From JALZDI01 sp965653225 (GTDB lineage Bacteria; Actinomycetota; Actinomycetes; Propionibacteriales; Nocardioidaceae), in the NCBI GenBank assembly GCA_965653225.1, contig CBFGZI010000028.1, positions 1-35,330 of the forward strand: 35,330 bases of DNA, written 5' to 3'. Below, one piece after another: positions 1 to 7,575 of the stretch (the first letter of the stretch is position 1; the number at the start of each line of letters is the position of its first letter). The translations under genes were made by a program, and so were the position numbers. The notes beneath the pieces are model-generated. The model had not been told where the DNA came from and did no database searches. It was given only the letters and a program-made list of their open reading frames with translations.

Positions 1-2
1 CA

Positions 3-103
3 GGAATTTTGGCGCGTCACCACCACGGCCCCGGAATTTTGGCGCGTCACCGCCACGGCCCCGGAATTTTGGCGCGTCACCCGTCGATGGTTTGGCGCGT
101 CAC
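3..103. repeat. 30-bp tandem repeat, about three units plus a degenerate fourth
   Basis: A 30-bp unit beginning GGAATTTTGGCGCGTCACC starts at 3, 33 and 63. Units one and two differ by a single base (ACC versus GCC after the shared block). The third diverges after 20 bases, and a shorter copy of TTTGGCGCGTCAC recurs at 91-103. The array may continue left of the window. The xseA stop codon (100-102, minus strand) lies inside the last degenerate copy. The copies are contiguous with no unique spacers, so this is not a CRISPR array. Function unknown. Confidence 0.85.
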
Positions 104-1329
104 GAGGGGGTGTCGGGGTGGGTGTACTCGACGCGGAGGTCGAGACGGCCGTGCGCGACCGTCGCGGCGACGGCGTCGCCGGTCGCGACCTGGTCGGCGG
201 CCTGTACGACGTCGCCGTCGGAGGTCTGCAGCACGGCGTAGCCGCGCTCCAGCGTGGCCAGCGGCGACAGCGCGCGCACCCGTGCGAGCCGGTGGGCGGT
301 GTCGTCGTCGGCGCGTTCGAGGTGGTGGCGCAGGCAGCGCCGGGCCCTGGCGAGCACGTCGCGCAGCGCCACCTCGCGCTCGTCGATCGAGGCGAACGGC
401 GCCGCCAGCGCGGGACGCTGCCGCAGCTGCGCGAGCATGTGCTGCTCGCGGTCGAGCCAGGCGCCGACCACCTGCCGCCCGCGGTCGCGCATCTGCCGCA
501 CCCGGGCGTACTCCTCGGCGACGTCGGGAACCACCAGCTTGCCGGCGTCGGTCGGCGTGGAGGCGCGTACGTCGGCCACCAGGTCGAGCAGCGGCGAGTC
601 GGACTCGTGGCCGATCGCGCTGACGACCGGCGTGCCGCACTTGGCCACCGCCCGGATCAGCCCCTCGTCGGAGAACGGCAGCAGGTCTTCTACCGAGCCG
701 CCGCCGCGCGCGAGCACGATCACGTCGACCTCGTCGTCACGGTCGAGCTGACCCAGCGCCTCGATCACCTGGCGCGCCGCGTCGTAGCCCTGGACCGCGG
801 TGTTCTCCACGCGGAACCGCACACTCGGCCAGCGCCGCCGCGCGTTCTCCAGCACGTCGCGCTCGGCCGCCGAGGCGCGCCCGCACACCAGCCCCACCCC
901 GCGCGGCAGGAACGGCAGCGGCCGCTTCAGCGCTCGGTCGAACAGCCCCTCGGCGGCCAGCAGCCGCCGGCGCTGCTCGATCCGCGCGAGCAGCTCGCCG
1001 AGCCCCACCGGGCGGATGTCGTCGGCGGCCAGGCTGAGCGTGCCCCGCGGCACGAAGTAGCTGGGCTTGGCGTGCACGACGACCCGGGCACCCTCGGTGA
1101 TCGGCGGCTCGACGCTGTCGTAGACGCGCCGCGGGCAGGTCACCGTGACCGAGACCTCCGCCACCGGGTCACGCAGGGTCAGGAAGACCGTCTGCGTGTT
1201 CGGTCGCCGCGTCAGCTGGGCGATCTGGCCCTCGACCCACACCCAGCCCAGCCGCCCGATCCAGCCCGACAGCGCGTTGGCGATCGTGCGGACCGGTGCC
1301 GGCTTCTCGGCGGATGTGTCCAGCGCCAT
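100..1329 (-). CDS. xseA: Exodeoxyribonuclease VII large subunit
   Basis: XseA is the catalytic large subunit of exonuclease VII, which degrades single-stranded DNA to oligonucleotides together with XseB. The 409-residue product has an N-terminal OB-fold (about residues 15-108, WVEGQIAQL), then the family signatures ARGGGS (207-212), GHESD (240-244) and RASTPT, followed by a charged helical C-terminal region that normally forms the coiled coil binding XseB. Length is slightly under the E. coli protein (about 456), as usual in actinobacteria. xseB would be expected downstream, left of the window edge, but the first 99 bases hold only repeats. The start is divergent from ispH. A TAGGCT -10 box sits six bases before the ATG, so the mRNA is probably leaderless. 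Confidence 0.96.
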   Translation of the reverse strand: MALDTSAEKPAPVRTIANALSGWIGRLGWVWVEGQIAQLTRRPNTQTVFLTLRDPVAEVSVTVTCPRRVYDSVEPPITEGARVVVHAKPSYFVPRGTLSLAADDIRPVGLGELLARIEQRRRLLAAEGLFDRALKRPLPFLPRGVGLVCGRASAAERDVLENARRRWPSVRFRVENTAVQGYDAARQVIEALGQLDRDDEVDVIVLARGGGSVEDLLPFSDEGLIRAVAKCGTPVVSAIGHESDSPLLDLVADVRASTPTDAGKLVVPDVAEEYARVRQMRDRGRQVVGAWLDREQHMLAQLRQRPALAAPFASIDEREVALRDVLARARRCLRHHLERADDDTAHRLARVRALSPLATLERGYAVLQTSDGDVVQAADQVATGDAVAATVAHGRLDLRVEYTHPDTPS

Positions 1330-1335
1330 GGGCTC

Positions 1336-1359
1336 AGCCTAGGGACCGCCACCTACCAT
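1336..1359. promoter_or_regulatory. Divergent leaderless promoters of xseA and ispH
   Basis: Only 37 bases separate the two preferred start codons. On the minus strand TAGGCT (1336-1341) lies six bases before the xseA ATG. On the plus strand TACCAT (1354-1359) lies seven bases before the ispH ATG at 1367. Both fit the actinobacterial TANNNT -10 consensus with transcription starting at or next to the A of ATG. No good -35 is visible for either. The two polymerases would compete for the same DNA, so the genes are probably transcribed in alternation. This is inference from spacing. Confidence 0.55.
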
Positions 1360-1366
1360 GGGGGAT

Positions 1367-2389
1367 ATGTCTGCACCGAGTGAGTCCACCGCGTCCGAGG
1401 CACCCGCCGCAGCGTCCACCGACGGGCGCCGCGTGCTGCTCGCCGCGCCGCGCGGCTACTGCGCCGGTGTCGACCGTGCTGTGATCACGGTCGAGCAGGC
1501 ACTCGACCTGTACGGTCCCCCGGTCTACGTGCGCAAGCAGATCGTGCACAACAAGCACGTCGTACGCACGCTGGAGCGGCGGGGTGCGATCTTCGTGGAG
1601 GAGATCGAGGAGGTGCCCGAGGGCGCCAACGTCGTGTTCTCCGCCCACGGCGTGTCGCCGACGGTGCACCAGGAGGCGTCCGCGCGCAGCCTGCAGACCA
1701 TCGACGCGACCTGTCCGCTGGTGACCAAGGTGCACCACGAGGCGAAGCGGTTCGCCGGCGACGACTACGACATCCTGCTGATCGGCCACGAGGGCCACGA
1801 GGAGGTCGAGGGCACCGCCGGCGAGGCGCCGAGCAACATCCAGCTGGTGCAGGGGCCCGGTGACGTCGACAACATCGAGGTACGCGACCCGGACAAGGTG
1901 GCCTGGCTCTCCCAGACCACGCTGTCGGTCGACGAGACCATGCAGACCGTCGACCGCATCCGCGAGCGCTACCCCAACCTGCTCGACCCGCCCTCGGACG
2001 ACATCTGCTACGCGACCCAGAACCGCCAGGAGGCGGTCAAGGAGATCGCCAAGAACGCCGACCTGGTGATCGTGGTCGGCTCCGGCAACTCCTCCAACTC
2101 CGTACGCCTGGTCGAGGTCGCGCTCGAGGCCGGCGCCCGGACGGCCTACCGCGTCGACGAGGCCGGTGAGATCGACCCCGCCTGGCTGGAGGGCGTGTCC
2201 ACGGTCGGTGTCACCTCCGGCGCGTCGGTGCCGGAGATCCTGGTCGAGGGCGTGCTGGAGTACCTGCAGGAGCAGGGCTTCCCCGAGGCCGAGGCCGTGC
2301 ACACCGCCGAGGAGAGCCTGATCTTCGCGCTCCCGCCGGAGCTGCGCCGTGCCCAGCGGGCCGCCGCCTCCGCCTCCTCCTCTTCCTGA
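1367..2389 (+). CDS. ispH: 4-hydroxy-3-methylbut-2-enyl diphosphate reductase (IspH/LytB)
   Basis: IspH is the last enzyme of the MEP isoprenoid pathway. It reduces HMBPP to IPP and DMAPP with a [4Fe-4S] cluster. The three cluster cysteines are visible at C32 (RGYCAGVDRA), C116 (DATCPLVTK) and C214 (ICYATQNRQ), as are the SAHGVSP, GHEGHEEVEGT and GSGNSSNSVRL motifs. The product is 340 residues with an extra alanine/serine-rich N-terminus of about 20. An alternative ATG at 1358 would add MGD, but it overlaps the likely -10 box and has poor Shine-Dalgarno spacing, so 1367 is preferred. The gene is divergent from xseA and ends at a hairpin shared with the convergent dehydrogenase gene. Confidence 0.96.
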   Translation: MSAPSESTASEAPAAASTDGRRVLLAAPRGYCAGVDRAVITVEQALDLYGPPVYVRKQIVHNKHVVRTLERRGAIFVEEIEEVPEGANVVFSAHGVSPTVHQEASARSLQTIDATCPLVTKVHHEAKRFAGDDYDILLIGHEGHEEVEGTAGEAPSNIQLVQGPGDVDNIEVRDPDKVAWLSQTTLSVDETMQTVDRIRERYPNLLDPPSDDICYATQNRQEAVKEIAKNADLVIVVGSGNSSNSVRLVEVALEAGARTAYRVDEAGEIDPAWLEGVSTVGVTSGASVPEILVEGVLEYLQEQGFPEAEAVHTAEESLIFALPPELRRAQRAAASASSSS

Positions 2390-2390
2390 C

Positions 2391-2435
2391 TCGTCTGCGG
2401 TTCGCGTCTGCAGAACCCCGAGTCACCGCAGACGA
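2391..2435. terminator. Bidirectional hairpin between convergent genes
   Basis: A perfect 11-bp inverted repeat, TCGTCTGCGGT (2391-2401) and ACCGCAGACGA (2425-2435), encloses a 23-base loop. It begins two bases after the ispH stop and ends 15 bases before the stop of the opposing dehydrogenase gene. There is no U-tract, as is common in high-GC actinobacteria. It could terminate transcription in both directions. Confidence 0.6.
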
Positions 2436-2450
2436 AACGGGGCGGGCGGT

Positions 2451-3515
2451 TCAGACCTTGTCGAACAGCCGCAGGATCGCCTCGCCGGCTTGGTCCGTCG
2501 TGGCGCTGCCGCCGAGGTCGCGCGTACGCGTCGCGGGGTCGGTGAGCGAGGCCTCCATCGCTCGCAGCACGTGCGCCGAGGCATCCGCGTGGCCGAGGTG
2601 GTCGAGCATCATCGCCGCCGACCACACCGCGGCCACCGGGTTGGCGATGCCCTGACCGGCGATGTCGGGAGCCGACCCGTGCACCGGCTCGAACATCGAC
2701 GGGTGCTCACCGGTCGGGTCGAGGTTGGCCGAGGGCGCCACACCGAGCGATCCGGACACCGCCGCGGTCAGGTCGGACAGGATGTCGCCGAACAGGTTGC
2801 TGCCGACGATGACGTCGAAGTGCGCCGGGTCGAGCACCACCCTCGCGACCAGCGCGTCGATGTGCATCTGCTCCCACTCGACGTCTGGGTACTCGCTCGC
2901 CACCTCGTTCACGACCTCGTCCCAGAACGGCATCGTGTGCACGATGCCGTTGGACTTGGTCGCCGAGGTGAGCTTCCTGCGCCGCTGCTGGGCCAGCTCG
3001 AACGCGTGGCGCACGATTCTCGTCACCCCGACGCGCGTAAACACCGACTGCTGCATCGCCATCTCGTCGGGGAAGCCCTGGTTGATGCGGCCGCCGATCT
3101 CGCTGTACTCGCCCTCGACGTTCTCCCGTACGACGACCAGGTCCATCCGGTCGGCGTCGCGGACCGGGCTGTCGACACCGGTGAGCCCCCGGGCCGGTCG
3201 CACGTTGGCGTACTGCCGGAAAGCCCGCCGGATCGGGATCAGCAGACCCCACAGCGACACGTGGTCACGCACGCCGGGCCACCCGACCGCACCGAGCAGG
3301 ATGGCGTCGAAGCCCCGGAGCGTGTCGATGGCGTCGTCGGGCATCATCGCGCCGGTCTCGGCGTACCGCTGGCACGACCAGTCGAACGACTCGTACTCCA
3401 GGTCGAGGTCGTAGCGGGTCGCGGCGGCGTCGAGGACGTCGCGCGCGACCGCGATCACGTCGTGTCCGATGCCGTCGCCGGGGACGACCGCGATGCGCTG
3501 CCGGTTGGTGCTCAT
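2451..3515 (-). CDS. D-malate/tartrate dehydrogenase (decarboxylating), DmlA/TtuC-like
   Basis: This is an NAD-dependent beta-decarboxylating dehydrogenase of the isocitrate/isopropylmalate dehydrogenase superfamily, 354 residues, full length. The signatures VVPGDGIG near the N-terminus, SLWGLLIPIRR, VVRENVEGEYS, TSATKSNG, the metal-binding NLFGDILSDL and FEPVHGSAPDIAG are present. The SLWGLL..IRR and RENxEGEYS forms point to the D-malate/tartrate branch rather than LeuB or Icd. The ATG at 3515 is preceded by GGGAGA. The reading frame stays open upstream to 3821, but that extension is debris of a transporter gene and is not part of this protein. Neighbours are the broken DASS transporter and an FAD-linked hydroxyacid dehydrogenase. 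Exact substrate (D-malate, tartrate or 3-isopropylmalate-like) is inferred. Confidence 0.88.
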   Translation of the reverse strand: MSTNRQRIAVVPGDGIGHDVIAVARDVLDAAATRYDLDLEYESFDWSCQRYAETGAMMPDDAIDTLRGFDAILLGAVGWPGVRDHVSLWGLLIPIRRAFRQYANVRPARGLTGVDSPVRDADRMDLVVVRENVEGEYSEIGGRINQGFPDEMAMQQSVFTRVGVTRIVRHAFELAQQRRRKLTSATKSNGIVHTMPFWDEVVNEVASEYPDVEWEQMHIDALVARVVLDPAHFDVIVGSNLFGDILSDLTAAVSGSLGVAPSANLDPTGEHPSMFEPVHGSAPDIAGQGIANPVAAVWSAAMMLDHLGHADASAHVLRAMEASLTDPATRTRDLGGSATTDQAGEAILRLFDKV

Positions 3516-3541
3516 GTCTCTCCCGTCTGGTGGGCCCGCCG

Positions 3542-3980
3542 CTAGCCGAGGCCGATCACGCTGATCCATCAACGGCAGGAACAACAGGATCAGGATCGCA
3601 CCGATGACGTCGAAGCTGATCCCCGACCGGATCATCTTGGTGATCGGCACCGCTCCCGAGCCTGAGGCCGGTCTCCTCGAGCATGGTTCGAAGACCACGC
3701 CGGAGCCGAACAGGGCACGATCGTGCGACGCCCTCGTCGAGCTGGTTGGACACGCTCTCGTAGGTGGTCGAGTCGCCACCGGCGACCACTGCGACCATCG
3801 CAGGGAAGACCCCCAGCGCAACCGTGACGACGAACGCGACCAGGCTGTTCCGCTCCGCGCGGGTCATCGGTCCCATCTCGTCGCGCTGACCATTGACGTA
3901 CTCGTCCACACCACGCAGGTGCTGGATCTCGGGCTTGTTGACCAAGAGCAGGACGACGCAGAGCGCGACGCGGGCGTCAC
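3542..3980 (-). pseudogene. Decayed DASS/SLC13-family dicarboxylate transporter remnant
   Basis: Pieces of a sodium:dicarboxylate/sulfate symporter survive in different frames. Segment one (about 3724-3975) reads NKPEIQHLRGVDEY...LGPMTRAERN-like (here MGPMTRAERNSLVAF) and a membrane helix ending DEGVA. A second (about 3670-3716) gives LFGSGVVFE in one frame and MLEETGLRL in another, matching the family LFGGGxxLAxAMEETGL region. A third (3567-3665) reads GSGAVPITKMIRSGISFDVI and a C-terminal helix. A last shift yields ISVIGLG and a stop at 3542-3544. The family is usually 450-550 residues; only about 145 codons remain, so at least two large deletions plus frameshifts have occurred. It sits where the uptake gene for the adjacent dehydrogenases would be expected. 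Confidence 0.78.
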
Positions 3981-4028
3981 GATCCGCGCGCCAGCTTTGA
4001 CGCGCGAAAACCCTTGTGTGCTTGGGAT

Positions 4029-6857
4029 CTACGACAACTGCTGTCGCAGCAGCTGGGCGAGATGCACCGGCTCCCGGTCGCCGAACTGGGAGATCTGCAG
4101 GCGGCAGGAGAACCCGTCCGCGAGCACGGGGGTGTCCGCGGCGGCCTTGGCGAGCACCGGCATGAACGACTGCTCGGCGCACGCCACTGACACGTCATAG
4201 TGACCCTTTTCCATGCCGAAGTTGCCGGCCAGTCCGCAGCAGCCCTCGTCGACGCTGGTGACCTCGGCGCCCAGGCGTTGCAGCACCTCGCGGTCGGCGT
4301 CGGTGCCGAGCGCGGCGCGCTGGTGGCAGTGGAACTGCGCCACGATCGGCCGCTCGGTGGGCGTCAGCTCCAGCGGCCGGTCGCGCAGCGCCTCGCCGAG
4401 CGTCTGCACCCGGGCGGCGACGTCGCGCGCCTCCGGGGTCTCGAGCAGCTCGGGCGCGTCTCCGCGGATGGCCGCGGCACAGCTGGGCTCGAGCATCACG
4501 ATGGGGCCCTCGGTGTCGGAGAGCGCCTGCACCGTACGCGTCAGGACGCGGCGGGCGACGCCGAGCTGGCCGGTGGAGATCCAGGTCAGCCCGCAGCAGT
4601 GCTCGGGACCGGCGACCGTCACGGCGTAGCCGGCCTTGGCCAGCACGTGTGCCGCGTCGACGGCGATCCCGGGTGCGAACGACGCGGTGAACGTGTCGAC
4701 CCACAGCAGCACCGGGTCACCGGCGTCACCGGTCGCTTGGCCGGCGGAGTCGACGAGGCTCCGCAGCACGTCGTTCGCGTCGGACGCCACCGGCGGAAGG
4801 CTCCGGCGTACGTCGATGCCGCCGGCCCACCGGGCCAGCTTGCGCCGCAGCATGGCGTTCGCCAGCCGCGGCACGCGCCGCGCGGAGCGCAGCCATACCG
4901 GCAGCCAGCCCATGCTGTAGTGCGGCAGCGGACGCAGCCGCCGCCGATAGCGCTGGTGCAGGAACTCCGCCTTGTAGGTGGCCATGTCGACCGCAACCGG
5001 GCACTCGTTGCTGCACGCCTTGCAGGCCAGGCAGAGGTCGAGCGCGTCGTTGACCGCGTCGGACTGCCAGCCCTGCGGGCTGAGCTCGCCGTCGAGCATC
5101 TCGAACAGCAGGCGGGCGCGGCCGCGGGTGCTGTGCTGCTCGTCGCGCGTGGCCCGGTACGACGGGCACATCCCGCCGCCGGAGTCCTTGCGGCACGCGC
5201 CGACACCGACACAGCGACGTGTCGCCTTGGCGAAGTCGCCGTCGTCGTCGCCGTACGCGAACGCGAGGTGCCGGGTGCCCGGGGTGTCGCGCGTGTGCGG
5301 CCGGCTGATCGCGCCGCGCAGGTCGGCGTCGAACGGCACCGGGTCGACAATGACGCCGGGGTTGAACACGTCGTCGGGGTCGAACAGGCCCTTGAACTCC
5401 GCGAACGCCTGCATCATCCGCGGGCTGTACATGCCGGCCAGCAGCTCGGAGCGGGTGCGGCCGTCGCCGTGCTCGCCCGACAGCGACCCGCCGTGCGCGA
5501 CCACGAGGCCGGCCGCCTCCTGCTGGAAGCGCCGGTACGCCGCGCGCCCGGCGGGGCTGAGCATGTCGTGGTCGATGCGTACGTGTACGCAGCCCTCGCC
5601 GAAGTGGCCGTAGATCACGCCGCGCCGGTCGTGGGCGGTGAGCAGGTCCTGGAACGCGGCCAGGTAGTCGGACAGGTGCTCCGGCGGCACCGCGGCGTCC
5701 TCCCATCCCGCCCAGGCCTCCCGGCCGTCGACGGTGCGCGAGGCGAGACCGGCGCCCTTCTCGCGGATCGCCCACATCGCTGCCTGGTGACGCGGGTCGG
5801 TGACGACGGAGGTGTCGACGGCACCGGCGTCCGCGGCCTGGGCGGACACCGCGCGGGCGCGTTCGGCCGCCGTACCGGGGTCGTCGGTGCCGACCTCGAC
5901 CAGCAGCCAGGCCCGTCCGCCGGGAAGCTCGGGCCGCGACTGCGGTCCGCGGCGGGCGTCGAAGGTGGTGACCACGTCCTGGCCCATGGCCTCGACGGTC
6001 AGCGTGCCCTCGCGGGCCAGCACCGGGGCCGCCGCCGCGGCGGCGACGAGGTCGGCGAAGCCGGCGACGACGAGCAGCCGGTGGGCCGGCAGCGGCACGA
6101 GGTCGACCTCGGCCTCGGTGACCAGCCCGCAGGTGCCCTCGGTGCCGACGAACGCCTTCGCCGGGTTGAACGCGTCACCGGGGAGCAGGTGCTGCAGCCC
6201 GTAGCCGGACACCTGGCGGCGGAACCGGCCGAGCTCGGCGCCGATCTCCGCCTGGTGCCGCTCGGCGAGTCCGGCGAGTCCGTCGCGCAGCACAGGCTCG
6301 GTGCCGTCAGGACCCAGCCGTACGACGCGGCCGTCGGCGAGCGCGACCCTGAGCGACCGTACGGAGCGCGCGGTCGTGCCCCACGCCACCGAGTGCGAGC
6401 CGCAGGCGTTGGTGCCGACCATCCCGCCGATCGTGCAGCGGTTGTGGCTCGAGGGGTCGGGGCCGAACCTCAGCCGGTGCGGTGCGGCCCGCTTCTGCAG
6501 GTCGTCGAGCACGACACCCGGCTGAACGACTGCGGTGCGGCCCTCGACGTCGATGTCGAGGATCTGGTCGAGGTGACGCGAGAGGTCCACCACGACGCCG
6601 CTGCCGAGCGCACCCCCCGCGATCCCGGTGCCGGCGCCGCGTGAGGTGAGCGGGATGCCCTCGGCGGCGCAGGCCGCGATGGTGGCGGCGACGTCGTCGA
6701 GCGTCCGGGGGAGCACCACGGCCGCCGGCACGACGCGGTGGTTCGACGCGTCACCGGCGTACAGGGCGCGGTGCCCGGGGTCGGAGCGCACCTCCCCGGA
6801 GATGCGTGCCCGCAGGTCGGCGGCGAACCGGTCGGTGGTCGAGGGGGCCACGGTCAT
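4029..6857 (-). CDS. FAD-binding and Fe-S-binding D-2-hydroxyacid dehydrogenase, YdiJ-like
   Basis: A 942-residue fusion of a glycolate-oxidase-type FAD domain with an iron-sulfur domain. The N-terminal PCMH-type FAD domain (about 25-270) shows LTSRGAGTGIAGGALG and IGGMVGTNACGSHS. The FAD-oxidase C-terminal domain runs to about 520 with GEHGDGRTRSELL. Two [4Fe-4S] motifs follow, near residues 548-563 (CVGVGACRKDSGGGMCP) and 608-619 (CLACKACSNECP). Two CCG-type motifs are near 755 (HCCGLTW) and 871 (GCCGLAG). This architecture matches E. coli YdiJ, a D-2-hydroxyglutarate dehydrogenase; electrons probably leave to a quinone or ferredoxin. The gene lies 31 bp after DUF6542 on the same strand and precedes the transporter remnant and the DmlA-like gene. 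Substrate (D-lactate, D-2-hydroxyglutarate, D-malate) is not decided by sequence. Confidence 0.88.
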   Translation of the reverse strand: MTVAPSTTDRFAADLRARISGEVRSDPGHRALYAGDASNHRVVPAAVVLPRTLDDVAATIAACAAEGIPLTSRGAGTGIAGGALGSGVVVDLSRHLDQILDIDVEGRTAVVQPGVVLDDLQKRAAPHRLRFGPDPSSHNRCTIGGMVGTNACGSHSVAWGTTARSVRSLRVALADGRVVRLGPDGTEPVLRDGLAGLAERHQAEIGAELGRFRRQVSGYGLQHLLPGDAFNPAKAFVGTEGTCGLVTEAEVDLVPLPAHRLLVVAGFADLVAAAAAAPVLAREGTLTVEAMGQDVVTTFDARRGPQSRPELPGGRAWLLVEVGTDDPGTAAERARAVSAQAADAGAVDTSVVTDPRHQAAMWAIREKGAGLASRTVDGREAWAGWEDAAVPPEHLSDYLAAFQDLLTAHDRRGVIYGHFGEGCVHVRIDHDMLSPAGRAAYRRFQQEAAGLVVAHGGSLSGEHGDGRTRSELLAGMYSPRMMQAFAEFKGLFDPDDVFNPGVIVDPVPFDADLRGAISRPHTRDTPGTRHLAFAYGDDDGDFAKATRRCVGVGACRKDSGGGMCPSYRATRDEQHSTRGRARLLFEMLDGELSPQGWQSDAVNDALDLCLACKACSNECPVAVDMATYKAEFLHQRYRRRLRPLPHYSMGWLPVWLRSARRVPRLANAMLRRKLARWAGGIDVRRSLPPVASDANDVLRSLVDSAGQATGDAGDPVLLWVDTFTASFAPGIAVDAAHVLAKAGYAVTVAGPEHCCGLTWISTGQLGVARRVLTRTVQALSDTEGPIVMLEPSCAAAIRGDAPELLETPEARDVAARVQTLGEALRDRPLELTPTERPIVAQFHCHQRAALGTDADREVLQRLGAEVTSVDEGCCGLAGNFGMEKGHYDVSVACAEQSFMPVLAKAAADTPVLADGFSCRLQISQFGDREPVHLAQLLRQQLS

Positions 6858-6888
6858 GGGCCCAGCATGCCGGTTGCGTGGCCTGCGG

Positions 6889-7512
6889 TCAGCGGCCCCT
6901 CCCGGCGCGCGCCCCGCCGGCCCGCAGCCCCACGATCGCCAGGACCACGACGTGGGTGGCTCCGAGGGCGACGCCGTGCTGGGCCAGTCCGGTGAGCCAG
7001 GTGCTGACGAACGCGAGGTGGCTGGCGGTCAGCGTCGAGGGCATCGTCACCGCCAGGAACGCCACGACGGCACCGAGCAGCAGCGGGGGCAGGACGCCCA
7101 CGGCGTACAGCCCCTGCCGGCGCACGACCAGTGCCGCCCACAGGCCGACCAGCACGAAGCACAGGTCGAAGAACATGCTCAGCCGGGCAGTGAGGGCCAC
7201 GTCGAACGCGACGACCGCGGCGGTCATCACGACCGCGCCGACGACGACCTGCTGTGCGCCGATCTGGGGGAGTGCCGCCGAGGCCGTCGCACCGGGGCGA
7301 GCGGTGGCGTGTGCGCGGCGAGGGCGCGGCGTCAGGGTTGCCGGGGCCGCCGGGGCGGGATCTGTCCGGGGTTCGGGTTCTGCGAACGGCTCCTCGGGTG
7401 CGAGTCGATCCTCGAGGGCAGCCTGCTCGTGGGCCACGAGGGTACGCGCGTCCGGGCGCGAAAACTCGGCGTCCTGCTCCGGCGCACGCTCCGACACGGG
7501 CTGAGGATGCAC
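6889..7512 (-). CDS. DUF6542 membrane protein
   Basis: A 207-residue protein with an acidic, proline/alanine-rich cytoplasmic N-terminus (about 1-85) and four predicted membrane helices between about 88 and 200, ending in a short arginine/glycine tail. This matches the actinobacterial DUF6542 family, which typically lies near ispH and ychF. No catalytic motif is seen and the function is unknown. The start is GTG at 7512, with no strong Shine-Dalgarno, so an internal start is possible because the first 80 residues are low complexity. It lies between rmuC (upstream, 63 bp) and the FAD dehydrogenase (downstream, 31 bp), and may be cotranscribed with both. Confidence 0.75.
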   Translation of the reverse strand: MHPQPVSERAPEQDAEFSRPDARTLVAHEQAALEDRLAPEEPFAEPEPRTDPAPAAPATLTPRPRRAHATARPGATASAALPQIGAQQVVVGAVVMTAAVVAFDVALTARLSMFFDLCFVLVGLWAALVVRRQGLYAVGVLPPLLLGAVVAFLAVTMPSTLTASHLAFVSTWLTGLAQHGVALGATHVVVLAIVGLRAGGARAGRGR

Positions 7513-7575
7513 ACCGCCACGCTAGGGCCTGCGCAGGGTGAGGTGTTGGACCCTCGCCGTGCCGTGTCGCGGGCG

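Noticed and set aside
3..103. CRISPR array
   Set aside because: Units are contiguous with no variable spacers and no cas gene is present.
3516..3821. An N-terminal extension of the DmlA-like dehydrogenase to 456 residues
   Set aside because: The extension encodes DASS transporter debris, while the family N-terminus and a ribosome site are at 3515.
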